Made by a program: the position numbers and the translations under genes
Source of the DNA: Arachis hypogaea
Lineage: Eukaryota; Streptophyta; Magnoliopsida; Fabales; Fabaceae
Reading direction: 5' to 3'
Assembly (NCBI RefSeq): GCF_003086295.3
Contig: NC_092041.1
Location: 99,969,827 to 100,033,826, forward strand
Length of the DNA stretch: 64,000 nucleotides
Part shown: one piece after another, positions 1 through 9,934 of the stretch
Numbering within the stretch: position 1 is the stretch's first letter
Layout: every line of letters starts with the position of its first letter
Notes under the pieces: model-generated
What the model was told of the DNA's origin: nothing
What the model saw: the letters and a program-made list of their open reading frames with translations, nothing else
Database searches by the model: none

Positions 1-1157
1 ATAATAGTCCATACTTGTCTTTCACCAGTTCTACCAAGGCTGCGCCTAACTTGCTTTAAGTTAGGCGCATGAAGACCTCAAGTAAGGCCAATGTTCAAGC
101 AATGCACACAAGACTAACACTGCCCACCTCAAGTAAGGCGCAACTCACTCTCATGTTGGGCGAGGGTTATTAAGGATTCAAGTGGCCCCCAACTCTCCTC
201 AAACCCAGCACGCAATCTCCCATTTATTCTGATTAAACTTTAATTTTTATTTTAAAATAGAAAAAGATATCATTTAGTTTTAGAAATTATATTTTACATT
301 AATTAGGATTAAATATAAAAGGAAAAAGAATCAGCCCTTCGGACTCTTCTTCTCTTCGACCTCATTCCGCAATTTATAGTTTTACGAATCCTAGTTTTTT
401 TCTCTGAATCATGAGCAACTAAACATCCACTGTTAAGGTAAGAAGCTCTGTCTATTGTATGGATTGATATTATTATTTTTCTATTTTAATTCATGTACTG
501 ATTTATAATTCAATAATTGTTTTCGTTCTTTATCTTATGAATTTGGGTGGAACGAAAGTATGATCCTCTTTCTAATTGAGTTCTTGTATAACTTGGAAAA
601 TTTCTTTACTTGAACAACAGCTTGAAAATATATTCTCCTAAATTTCTTATTATCTGGACTTAACGGGATACGTGACATATAATCCTCTTATATTTGGGTA
701 ATTAGAATTTTTGTGGCATATAAACTAGAATTGAATTTCACCCTCTAATTGGAATTAAGTGACCAAAGAATTGGTGGTTGATGAATTTTAGAGGAGACTA
801 AAAAGGTCTAAGGAATTAGGGTTTAGTCACATATAGTTTGCCATGAATTAAATCTTGCAAGATTAAAATAGTTAGTAAGAAAAGTCAATCAGAAAAATAG
901 ATATCTCTGAAGTCTTAACTGTTCTCTCCATATATATTTCACATCAATTTACTGCTTGCTTTCTGATTTACTGAATTTACTGTTTAATGCAATTGAACTC
1001 TCAAACACCATTTTCTGTCTGTCTAACTAAGCAGATCACTTGACCATTATTGCTTAATCCATCAATCCTCATGGGATCGACCCTTATTCACCTGAAGTAT
1101 TACTTGGTATGACTCGGTGCACTTGCCGGTTAGTTTGTGGTTGTAAATTCTGCACCA
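1..1157 (+). mobile_element. LTR (3' LTR or solo LTR) of a Ty3/Gypsy-type element, left end outside window
   Basis: The block has LTR architecture. A TATA-like box (ATATAAAAGG) lies near 312, an AT-rich transcribed leader follows, and the end near 1060-1157 reads GGGATCGACCC...GCACTTGCCGGTTAGT and closes with TGCACCA. Plant Gypsy LTRs commonly end in CA, and this terminal wording is one I associate with legume Gypsy elements. Directly after 1157 the sequence becomes a host-like exon on the other strand, with no primer-binding site, so this is a 3' LTR or a solo LTR rather than a 5' LTR. The left end, and so the target duplication, lies outside the window. Confidence 0.6.
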
Positions 1158-1876
1158 ATATCCTGTAGAGTTATCGTGCACTCTTCAATGGTATATGAAA
1201 CTTATGGGTCTCAGGATGCCATCGCTCCACAAATGCACTAATCAGCGGCTCATCAAACTTAAACCAATAATCATTCAGCCTTGCAACATGTAATAAATTG
1301 GCATGATCTAAGTAGGGCAATACCCGGTCATGCATTATCATCTTCTGTCACCTACAGACGCTTCTAGCACATCGAGCTGGCTGATAAAATAGAAATATTA
1401 ACAACACAATTACGGGGGCATCATACACAAAAAAATATATAATTCAAAGTAAAAAAAGAATATGGTAGAAGCTAGTGATGTATAACAGACCAGGTTATAT
1501 GTATTCATTATAATATCACAAGTCTAACGTCACAAGCATAGATAAATTATGAACGAAATTTCTGACTTTAAGTCTCTAGGTTCACCTAAGTCTAACATCC
1601 TTTGCAATCATCCAACAACCTGAAAATTCGCTAAATAATGAAACACTAAATTTCAATATCACCAATATTCTAACAGTCAATCACACCTATCGACCTTTAC
1701 GATCTCATTAGATATTCATATTAAAATTTAGACTATATTCATCAGGATATAAATGTCATCAACAGATCAATAACATAAACTAAATATGGATTTTGATAAC
1801 TAACCTCATCATCGATAAATCCGGCAACATGCACAATGCCGTTCAAGTGGTATGTATCTCCTTGATTGGCAGCCAT
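1158..1876 (-). pseudogene. Plant mobile domain (PMD, MAIN-like) gene relic, exons 1-2, cut by an LTR
   Basis: On the minus strand exon 1 is 1876-1805. It starts with ATG, codes for MAANQGDTYHLNGIVHVAGF plus IDDE, and ends at a GT donor (1804-1803). Exon 2 starts at 1380 after an AG acceptor and continues in frame with PARCARSVCR, a TGA at 1350-1348, then MIMHDRVLPYLDHANLLHVA and a segment close to DEPLISAFVERWHPETHKFH. These are hallmark PMD motifs of MAIN/MAIL and of TE-borne PMD proteins. A one-base shift occurs near 1180, where the family segment ECTITLQDI reappears in another frame, and the gene stops at the LTR edge (1157/1158). The intron (1804-1381) still has splice signals. It is a dead fragment of a PMD gene, host-derived or carried by a MULE. 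Confidence 0.75.
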
Positions 1877-2187
1877 TCTTACTTCAGGGCTGATTCTTCC
1901 CACTCCAACGCACTAATCGCTGCTCTGTGCCATACTCCGCTGACCGCCGCCGCAACCTTGCCGATTTACGCCGCACATCGCCGCAACCTCGCCATTATAG
2001 ACCTCACGCCACCGCAACCTCGCCATTGTACGCCGCACGCAACCACTCACTACCTTTTTCTCCACAGCTGCGGGCTCTCTTCCTCCCCAACCTTGTCTCC
2101 GAAAACTTCGATACGGTGAAAATAGAGGTTTCGTGTGCAACGTTAATCGCTGCTAGGTCTTCAGCTTCTAACTTGAGGGCAAATTGT
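1877..2187. other. 5' flank of the PMD relic
   Basis: GC-richer than its surroundings, with CCGCCGCAACC-type repeats near 1940-2030. It probably corresponds to the former 5' untranslated and promoter region of the PMD relic on the minus strand. ORFs here on either strand are short, repetitive and overlap each other, and no protein family is recognisable in them. Confidence 0.35.
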
Positions 2188-2680
2188 TAGGGGTGTTCAT
2201 GGATCAGATTCGATCCACATATCCGCGGTATTTATCCGAATTTGATCCGAAAAGTACGGATATGGATCCGATCCGCAAGACTATCGGATTAGATTGTGGA
2301 TTTTGTGTTGGTATCCGCATATCCGATCCGCATATCCGCAAAAATAAAGAAATAAATAAACAAATATTTTTTTATGTTTTATTTCAACTAATAATTATCA
2401 TATATGTTATATTATTTTAATTTATTATTTAAGAAAAGTATGTTTAATATTATTTTAAGATTTAACATTTTTAAAAAATAGAAAAATAAATTTTATTAAT
2501 AGAAATAAGCTTTTAAAAATATTTTTGTATTTTGTGTATATATCAGATATCCGATTCGATCTGCAAATGTGTGGATCGGATCCAAACTTAAGAACTGCGA
2601 ATATTAGATCCGATCCGATGATTTTAGTGCGGATCCGATCGAAATTTGGTCATATCCAATTCGATCCGTGTTCACTCCTA
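2188..2680. mobile_element. Non-autonomous hAT-like MITE (493 bp), GGATCCGATCCGCA-rich
   Basis: The left end reads TAGGGGTGTTCATGGATC and the right end, on the other strand, reads TAGGAGTGAACACGGATC, so the ends are inverted repeats with the TAGGGGTG-type terminus used by many plant hAT MITEs. Both flanking arms are packed with short GGATCCGATCCGCATATCCGC-like words, while the middle is AT-rich. I see no clear 8-bp target duplication, so the insertion is old or the ends are eroded. No coding capacity. Confidence 0.6.
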
Positions 2681-3070
2681 ATTTTTTTTCTTTCATTAAT
2701 ACAAAATTGGTTTTATTATTTATTTTTGGATAGGATTGTTAATATTTTAAAATTTTATGAAGAGAAATGATAGGTTACTTTAATATAAGTTTATCAAAAT
2801 TTACATTACCTCGCTTTGGAAACGTGTAGGTGATGTATCAGTGAAGCGTTTGGTTGGCATTCCTTGATACTACAATTTACAAGAAGTCACTAACCCTAGT
2901 AGTGCCCTTTTATTCCTCGTTGTTTTAGTTTTATTTGACACTGGTTTCCAATTCCGGATCCAAACAGACCCTTGCATATAAACCACATAAACCAGTCTTC
3001 GCATCTAAAGATCCATCTTCTCCATCGTTGACCCTCTCTCTTTCTCTATCTCTGTCTCATCCTCTCTCCA
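2681..3070 (+). promoter_or_regulatory. Promoter and 5' UTR of the TRAP-beta gene
   Basis: Upstream of the ATG at 3071 there is a TATA-like CATATAAACC near 2975-2984, a telo-box-like AACCCTAG near 2892, and a CT-rich leader (about 3020-3068) of the kind seen in plant housekeeping genes. The telo box is often found in plant genes of protein synthesis and secretion (general knowledge). The element positions are seen in the sequence; their use as a promoter is inferred. Confidence 0.45.
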
Positions 3071-3293
3071 ATGGCGGATCCAATGATGAAGGCACTCACC
3101 GCTATAGCTCTGATAGCATCGCTGTTGGTGTGTTCCTCACTTGCTTCCTCCGACGTCCCTTTCATCGTCGCGCACAAGAAGGCCACGCTCAACAGGATCA
3201 ATTCCGGTGCTGAGAGGGTTTCCGTCACCATCGACATCTATAACCAAGGAACCTCGTATGCTCCGATCTACAACCCTAACATTTTCCTATTCC

Positions 3294-3331
<38 letters not shown>

Positions 3332-5438
3332 TTTTGTTGAATTTTGTTTTATGTGTCTGAGATCTCAATTCCCCATCCATGCGCATGCATGCTCTGATCG
3401 ATTGGTGCAATTAGGTTATTGAGATTTGTCAAATTTTTGTACATGTATTTGTGTAATTAGATAAGAGATTTATGCTAGATCTCGATTTTCTTTAATGCCG
3501 TGGAAACTTATATATAAAATGGCAATTTTTTGTAATTAAGTGGAAGAAAGATGATCGGTTTTCAATTTTTTGATCTAATTGCGGAAAAGATCGACAGGGG
3601 GCAACAAGTGAAGTTAATATTGTGAAAACAGAAAATTTGAACCTTTTGGTGGCTTCATACGAGTTTCAATTGCATATATACTGATTGTACCCCTAAATTT
3701 GATTTGATGTGTTGATGTTTGTAATTCAAGATATGGAGAAATACAGTGCGAGCTTGGTTTGTTGCTTTCAACTGTTGCATTTTTTATGCAAGATAGGACC
3801 AACACGCGAAGGAAACTTCCTTGTTTTAATGGGTCTGGGGTTTCATTTACCGAAATGGACTATGATAGCAATGGTTCCAAATCAATAAGATAGGACCTTC
3901 TATGCTGTTTACTCTTTGCTTATCACATAACGTAATAGGCTTGCAAGTTTATGCTGATTTTTTAAGTTGTTATAGGATTTTCTGTTACTGGATAATGGAA
4001 GTGCATTAACATGAGGAATTTCAGTGTGAGCTCTATGCAAACACAATACTTTTCTGATCTATTTTGGCAAAATGATACCCGTGAATGTATTTTAATCTTT
4101 ACAGGATTGCTTTCTAAATTTCATTAGGAGTGATATAGAATGAACTTTTAGGTACATGAAGCCATTCATGTAAAGCATAATTAATGAGAGGTGTCACAAT
4201 CATGGGATGAGTTTGAATGACAAGTCGATGAAGATTTCATTTTATATATGACAGTTATAGTTATCTTGTGGTCTCTAATTTTATTTAGTATCCCTCTTTT
4301 GCCATTATTTTTCTTTTTCTTATCGTTGCCACTTACATTACTTTTCTTTTTTCTTTGAAAGGACTGCATATGATGTAAGTCTAACAGATGATGGCTGGCC
4401 AAGTGATAAATTTAGTGTAATCAGTGGTAGCACCACAAAGTCATGGGAGAAGCTTGATGCGTGAGTGTCGAATTTTTTGCTGTAAATTTTTTGCTACTCT
4501 GGGCTATCTCTTGCAGTTTGCTTTGTTGCATTTTGGTTCATTATATTTTGTGTAGCAAATAAATTTTGCACTTTTCAGTGGTGGCATCCTCTCCCACACT
4601 TTTGAGCTTGAGACAAATACAAAGGGAGTATTTGCTGGCGAACCAGCTGTCATAAAATTCTGTGTTCCCACAAAGGCTGCTTTACAGGTTTAATATATGT
4701 TAGAGTGATGCCTATTTTCATGTGTTGAGATTTTTCTTGTAATAGTGATGAATTTATAATAACAAGAATAATAATTTCTTTCTATAAGGAGGCATTATCA
4801 ACTCCCATATTGCCCTTGGATGTTCTTGCTGATAGACCTCCTGAGCAGAAGTTTGAATGGGTATGTCTCTTGTATACCTGATTGATACATGCACCGATCC
4901 CAAATGTTGCTTTTGTTGACTTACATCTTGCTCTTTGTTTGCATGTAATCGCATCTGGTTGGACTGGATTTCTCAGGCTAAGGTATGTACAACTATTTGT
5001 GCTCTATCTAATTGCAGTCTTAGACATTGTTTTATGATGCGAATGACATTGAATTAGCATGAGTGCTACCTATTTTGGTTGATTTTATGCATGTCATATG
5101 TCAACCATGATTAAATTTGTCCGATGCAACTTTGTTGAGAATCATATAGTTTAATAAGTTGTGCACTGCTGCTAAGTTGATGTGTTTATGCATGCTTTTA
5201 CACTTTTTTTCCTCAGATGCATATTTCTTTATATTCTGATGAATTGTTCTTTGTCAACCACTCTTTTGGTGCATCACAGTGTGACCTCATTATCTAATGT
5301 CATTAATTTTACTGTCCGCAGAGGTTGCTGGCTAAGTATGGATCTCTTATCTCGGTGATATCCATCATTGTTTTGTTTGTGTATCTGGTTGCTACACCAT
5401 CAAAGTCCAGCACAAAAGGAAGCAAGAAGAGGCGTTAA
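3071..5438 (+). CDS. TRAPB: Translocon-associated protein subunit beta (TRAP-beta/SSR2), six exons
   Basis: Membrane subunit of the TRAP complex, which sits beside the Sec61 channel in the ER and helps translocation. Exons: 3071-3255, 4362-4460, 4579-4687, 4789-4860, 4977-4982 and 5322-5438; all introns are GT-AG and the frame holds throughout (588 nt, 195 aa). The protein has an N-terminal signal peptide (about residues 1-26), a lumenal TRAP-beta domain starting at DVPFIVAHKKATLNRI, and one C-terminal transmembrane helix (SVISIIVLFVYLVAT). It ends in a basic cytosolic tail, KGSKKRR. Length and motifs match plant TRAP-beta closely. The start is the first ATG after a CT-rich leader and opens the signal peptide. 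Exon 5 is only 6 nt (codons for Ala-Lys) and is needed to give the family sequence FEWAKRLLAKYGS. No break is seen; probably functional. Confidence 0.95.
3295..3329. repeat. (TTA)n microsatellite in TRAP-beta intron 1
   Basis: Eleven to twelve uninterrupted TTA/ATT triplets, about 40 bp after the exon 1 donor site. The long run with no interruption suggests it is polymorphic. Confidence 0.95.
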
Positions 5439-8412
5439 TAATCGCAGATTAGGACATCTTGCAATCGGAAAATTGAAAGGGGGTAGAGCATGACATTCTG
5501 TCAGTGGTCAGTATTTCCTAGTTAGATCAAAATGATGTTGGAATTTGTCGAATGGATTCAGATGTTAGCGAGAGAACTAATTTTGTTTACGGCATAGCCT
5601 GAATAGTTGTTTTTTTCAGTTCCCACTGTATGGGATGGATGTTAGCAAGCAAAGTTGTATTTACTGATCATGATATCTGGAGCTGTTTTTGGTTTGAATA
5701 CCATATATTTAGAACTCTCCATGGATGAATCATAGGCCACAGTATGAAAATCAATTATTTCCAATGGCCTTTTTCATCCTTCCTTCTAGTCTATTCCAGA
5801 GTATACTAGGTGTTTTGCTTTGTTTGCTTGCTTTAGAACTCTATGAGCTAGTGACCCTTTTCCTCTATTGATTTTAGGACTTTTAAAACGTGAAACCAAA
5901 CATGTTATTACACATTTTTCAATATCTCGTTCTGATGATAGAGTCACGAATTGTTTTTACATAAATAAAAAAAAAGAAAGACTTCTTGCTATCAGGTATT
6001 CTCAGAATTATATAGTTTTGGAGTTCAAAACAAATTCAAACATTCCGTGTCTTCTATCCGAACTGATTACCTCCAGTTGGGTATCATGCTTCACAAATGA
6101 AAAATGATGATAATACGAGACTGTGCACTGTGGTAGTGTTCATTGACTGCATTCCTATTAATGTACCAGCGACCTAATGTGTTGAGAAATACAATTCTTT
6201 GGGGTTTTATTTTTAGTTTCTATTTTTTTTGTTTGTCAAGATTTTGTAAAAGACTAAAAGAAATAGTAATATTCAGAACATACGTAATTTTAATATTTTC
6301 AAATGAAAAATGCTGGTAGATTATTAGAATTTATTGTATTTGGTCATTATTTAGTTATTAATTTAATTCTTTTAAAGGGTGTGTGTGGTTAGGGGAATTA
6401 TAAATAATTTTTAGGAATTTTAAGATGGAAATATCATATTTTTATGTTTGGTTCAAAATTTGAAAAGTTATTCTCAAGCAAATTTGATTCCAGAGAATTA
6501 AAATACTATCATTTCAATTCTTACCACTTGAATCACACATAGTGTTTGGAAATATCTTAGAATTCAATTCCAACGTTTGAAACAAAAATATTTAAATTAG
6601 TTTAGATGGAATTTAATTCAATTTCATTGTTTTATCTCAAAATCAATTCCAATTCAAATATGTTCATTTGAAATTTCATTCCATTGGATTTCATTTAAAA
6701 TTAAAATGTTTAGAATGTTTTTATATTTTAATTATTTTTTTAATTTTCTTCACTCATTTTCTCTCAACGCCTCCCACATTTTAACATACATTTTTTCTTC
6801 TCTCACCACTTTCATTCTCTTCTCTTCTCTTTCCTTCAACTCACTTTATATAATATATATACATTTTTTTTGAAAGGCCTATTATATAGATCTAAAAAAA
6901 TATCCACTCATAAATTTTATATGTTTAACTTAGATTAATGACACCAAGCGTTTACCAATATGTCTGAATATTTCAAGTGAAGTTGTATCAATCATGGCAC
7001 CAGCAAAAATTGGCATAATTTTGTTCTATTTAACATGAATTAGTTGCTATAATTTACTGTTAATAACTAACTTTTTTTTTTACTTTTTATGTCATTAAAC
7101 CACTCAACAAGTTAGTTTTTAATAGTTCACGTTTGTTTTTTGTTATTAGTTTGTCATTGGAATCAATCATAAAAAAATAATTTATTTTTTAATTAATAAT
7201 AATGTTTAAAATTTAATATTTTTAGATTAATCTAATTTTTATTTTTTTTAAAGAGGCGAACCAATTTTAGTTGAAAAAATTTAGTTAAAAATACATTTTT
7301 TAAATTTTTCATATAATTTAATAAATAAATATATTTATTATTTAAATATAATGTTATATTAATAAAGGATAAAATTGTCTATTATAAAATTTTAATTCAT
7401 TTGATAAACATTCTAAACAGTAGAATTTAATTCAATTCTATAGTTTTACTAATTCATTCTAATTCAATTTTATACCATTAAAAGTTTCTAAAAAGACAAT
7501 TAATCTAGTAATCTAACAACATACTTTATCAGTTTATCTCATATTTTTAAATATTGATGGCTAATTAATAATAAAAAATAATAAATTCTGATGATTCTTT
7601 AGTATTTTTCCTTTCAAATTATTCAAAAAAATAATTACCAAAATAGTTCCTAGAAAATTCTGGTGCTAAGAAAAACGATCTTAAAAGAATAAAATAATTA
7701 AAAAAAAATAAATATTTAACAAAAATATCTAATAGTCAAATATAACTTTGTTTTTCTTATAACTTTGTTTTTGTTAATGGACTTGAGAATACTAAAGTAG
7801 TGTCCCTTATGTTTGTGCATATTTAAAAAGTGAAAAAAAGGTTTACATATTCAAGATTAAGATTTTGTATACCAAATCTAAATATTTAAATCACAAATAT
7901 ACATATTCAAAAAGAAAAAGGAAAAACTATAACAATACAAATGAAAATTAACAGAATTTGAAAAAGAAGTTAGAAAAATTAGCATGACTATCAATATATC
8001 GAAACTATAATTATAAATATCGTTTGTGAGACCATTCAAAAGCCCATACATCAAAATATGTGTAGGTTTACCTAAATGAATAACCTAAAAATAACTATCA
8101 CTTGACTAACTTGTCGCATATAGGTGTTTAGATTTTAGAATTTGTTTCATAAACCTTAAATACCTATAATGAAAGGAATAATATTACTTAGATAAATTAC
8201 CAAAATTTTTCAAAACGTTGACCATAATAATTTTAATTTTTGTTAACGACAATTATACTCTCTAAATATTTAAAAACGCTATAAATCTGTCAAATTATGA
8301 GGAGAATTCTTTTCTGTTAAATAGAGTTTGGTGATGTGGCAGACAAAAATCTAACATAAAATTCGTTTAGGGTTTCACTCCTGTTTCAACTTATTATCTC
8401 AAATTCATGAAA
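5439..8412. other. AT-rich intergenic region without a recognisable gene
   Basis: The first part (to about 5700) is the 3' UTR and terminator area of TRAP-beta. About 6370-7500 is rich in AATTCAATTCC-like words and begins GGGTGTGTGTGGTTAGGGGAA. This resembles a degraded MITE family, but I could not pair two ends. About 8205-8345 matches, in inverted orientation, a block near 48240-48400 (see findings). No ORF here has recognisable protein features. Confidence 0.5.
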
Positions 8413-8417
8413 CTCTC

Positions 8418-9896
8418 TAATGAGAGAACTTTTGCGTGGTTTAGAATTCAGAATAAATTTCCGTTGCAAGTATAGCTTCTAAACCAACAAAAGTCCTTTC
8501 ATACAAACGTTTTGGTTGTCACAAGTAACAAACCCCTTTTAAAATTGATAACCGAGTATTTAAACCTCGGGTCGTCTTCTCAAGGAATTGCAGGGAGGTA
8601 TGTTCTTATTATTGGCTATGAAAAAGGTAAAATTGGGGTTTTTGGAATTTGGGCAATGGGCACAGGTATATTTTTAAAGTAATAAAAATAAATAAATAAC
8701 TGTAAAATAAACTCTTGGCAAGGTATAAGAACTGGAAGTCCTATCCTTATCAATTGTGATGAGAATTGGATTTTAATCCCACTTAGTTAACCTTTACTAA
8801 ACAAAGGAAGGTCAAGTGGACTAATTAATTTGATACTTAAAGTCCTAGTCTTTCCTTTGGAAAGGCTAGAGTTATTAGAACTCAAATTAATTAGCAACTC
8901 CCAATTTCAACCACTGCTTTATTTGACAGCTCAAGCGTCACCAATTACTCAACCAAAGACAAAAGGGTAACAGGAAAATCCAAATTATTTATATAAATAA
9001 AAGACAGCAATCATCAATCTGAAATACCTCAAAATCATAAATTAATAACTCAATCAAATGTAACATGGGCAGTTATAGCCAAATAAAGAAGTTGAGTTGA
9101 ACATAGAAATTCATAAATTAAATTGAGAAGATAAATAAAAGGAACATTGAAAATAAATAAATACAAAGAACATTGAACCTGGGATTGAGAGTCACTCCTA
9201 AAACTAAGAGAAGTCCTAAATCCTAATCCTAAGAGAGAGGAGAGAATCTCTCTCACTAAAAACTACATCTAAAACCAAAATTATGAATTATAAGAGCATG
9301 ATGAGTCTCTGCAAGTTTCCTGACTTTAATCTGTGTTTTTGGACCGAAAACTGGGTTGAAATGCGGCCCAGAATCTCTGCCAGCGACTTTTGTAATTCTG
9401 CAGATCGTGCACGTCACGCGATCGCGTCATCCATGCGGACGCGTCATTCGCGTTTTTCCCTGCCACGCGTTCGCGTCGTTCACGCTTCCGCGTCACTTGT
9501 GCTTTTCCAATCCGTGCGGTCGCGTGAGCCATGCGATCGCGTCACTCTGATTTCTTCTATTTCACGCGGTCGCGTGAGCCATGCGACCGCGTGACTTTTC
9601 GCTGGTCATCTCCTCAATTCCTTGTATTCCTTCCATCTTTGCACACTTCTTCTTCATTCTCTAAGCCATTCCTGCCCTATGAACCCTGAAACACTTAACA
9701 TACAGATCAAGGCATCGAATGGTAATAAGAGAGGATTAAGATTAGCTAAATTAAGACCAAAGAAGCATATTTTCAATCATGTAATAATTTTAGGAAGGAA
9801 ATATAAATGCATGCTAATTATATGAATAAGTGGATAAAGATCATGATAAAACCACACAATTAAACACATTGTAAACCATAAAATAGTGGTTTATCA
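8418..9896 (-). repeat. 3' LTR of the Ogre/Tat-type element
   Basis: Exactly the same length (1479 bp) as the partner at 14637-16115. By hand alignment I count about 40 substitutions and no length change, roughly 97% identity, mostly C/T or G/A transitions as expected from methylated DNA. It contains a CpG-rich stretch at about 9405-9600. ORFs inside are by-products of that stretch. Confidence 0.93.
9405..9600. repeat. CpG-rich ACGCG-NN-CGCGT word cluster in the LTR
   Basis: In an otherwise AT-rich LTR this 200-bp block is dense in palindromic words such as CACGCGATCGCGTCA, CACGCGTTCGCGTCG and CACGCGGTCGCGTGA. The same block recurs in the other LTR (about 15624-15819), and a larger array of the same words lies inside the element (12080-12640). 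Confidence 0.85.
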
Positions 9897-9934
9897 ACCT
9901 CCCCACACTTAAACATTAGCATGTCCTCATGCTA
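9897..9934 (-). other. Polypurine tract of the element with an adjacent hairpin
   Basis: On the minus strand the order is a hairpin (7-bp perfect stem TAGCATG/CATGCTA, loop AGGA), a 3-nt spacer ATG, then TTTAAGTGTGGGGAGGT, directly followed by the 3' LTR (TGATAAACC). The purine run is the expected primer for plus-strand DNA synthesis. The same arrangement recurs at 11260-11297, 44094-44131 and 45831-45867. Confidence 0.75.

Noticed and set aside
1927..2190. Plus-strand ORFs upstream of the PMD relic
   Set aside because: Short, repetitive (CCGCCGCAACC words) and opposite to the recognised exon; no homology evident.
5868..6107. 79-codon ORF after TRAP-beta
   Set aside because: No start context, family or codon signal; expected by chance in 3 kb of intergenic DNA.
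6370..7500. Possible large MITE with AATTCAATTCC words
   Set aside because: I could not match two inverted ends or a target duplication, so only the repeat-like composition is reported under the intergenic entry.
9283..9594. ORFs in the LTR rich in Arg/His/Ser (and the twin at 15502-15813)
   Set aside because: They follow the CpG word cluster in both strands and several frames, which is what a repeat gives; no family features.
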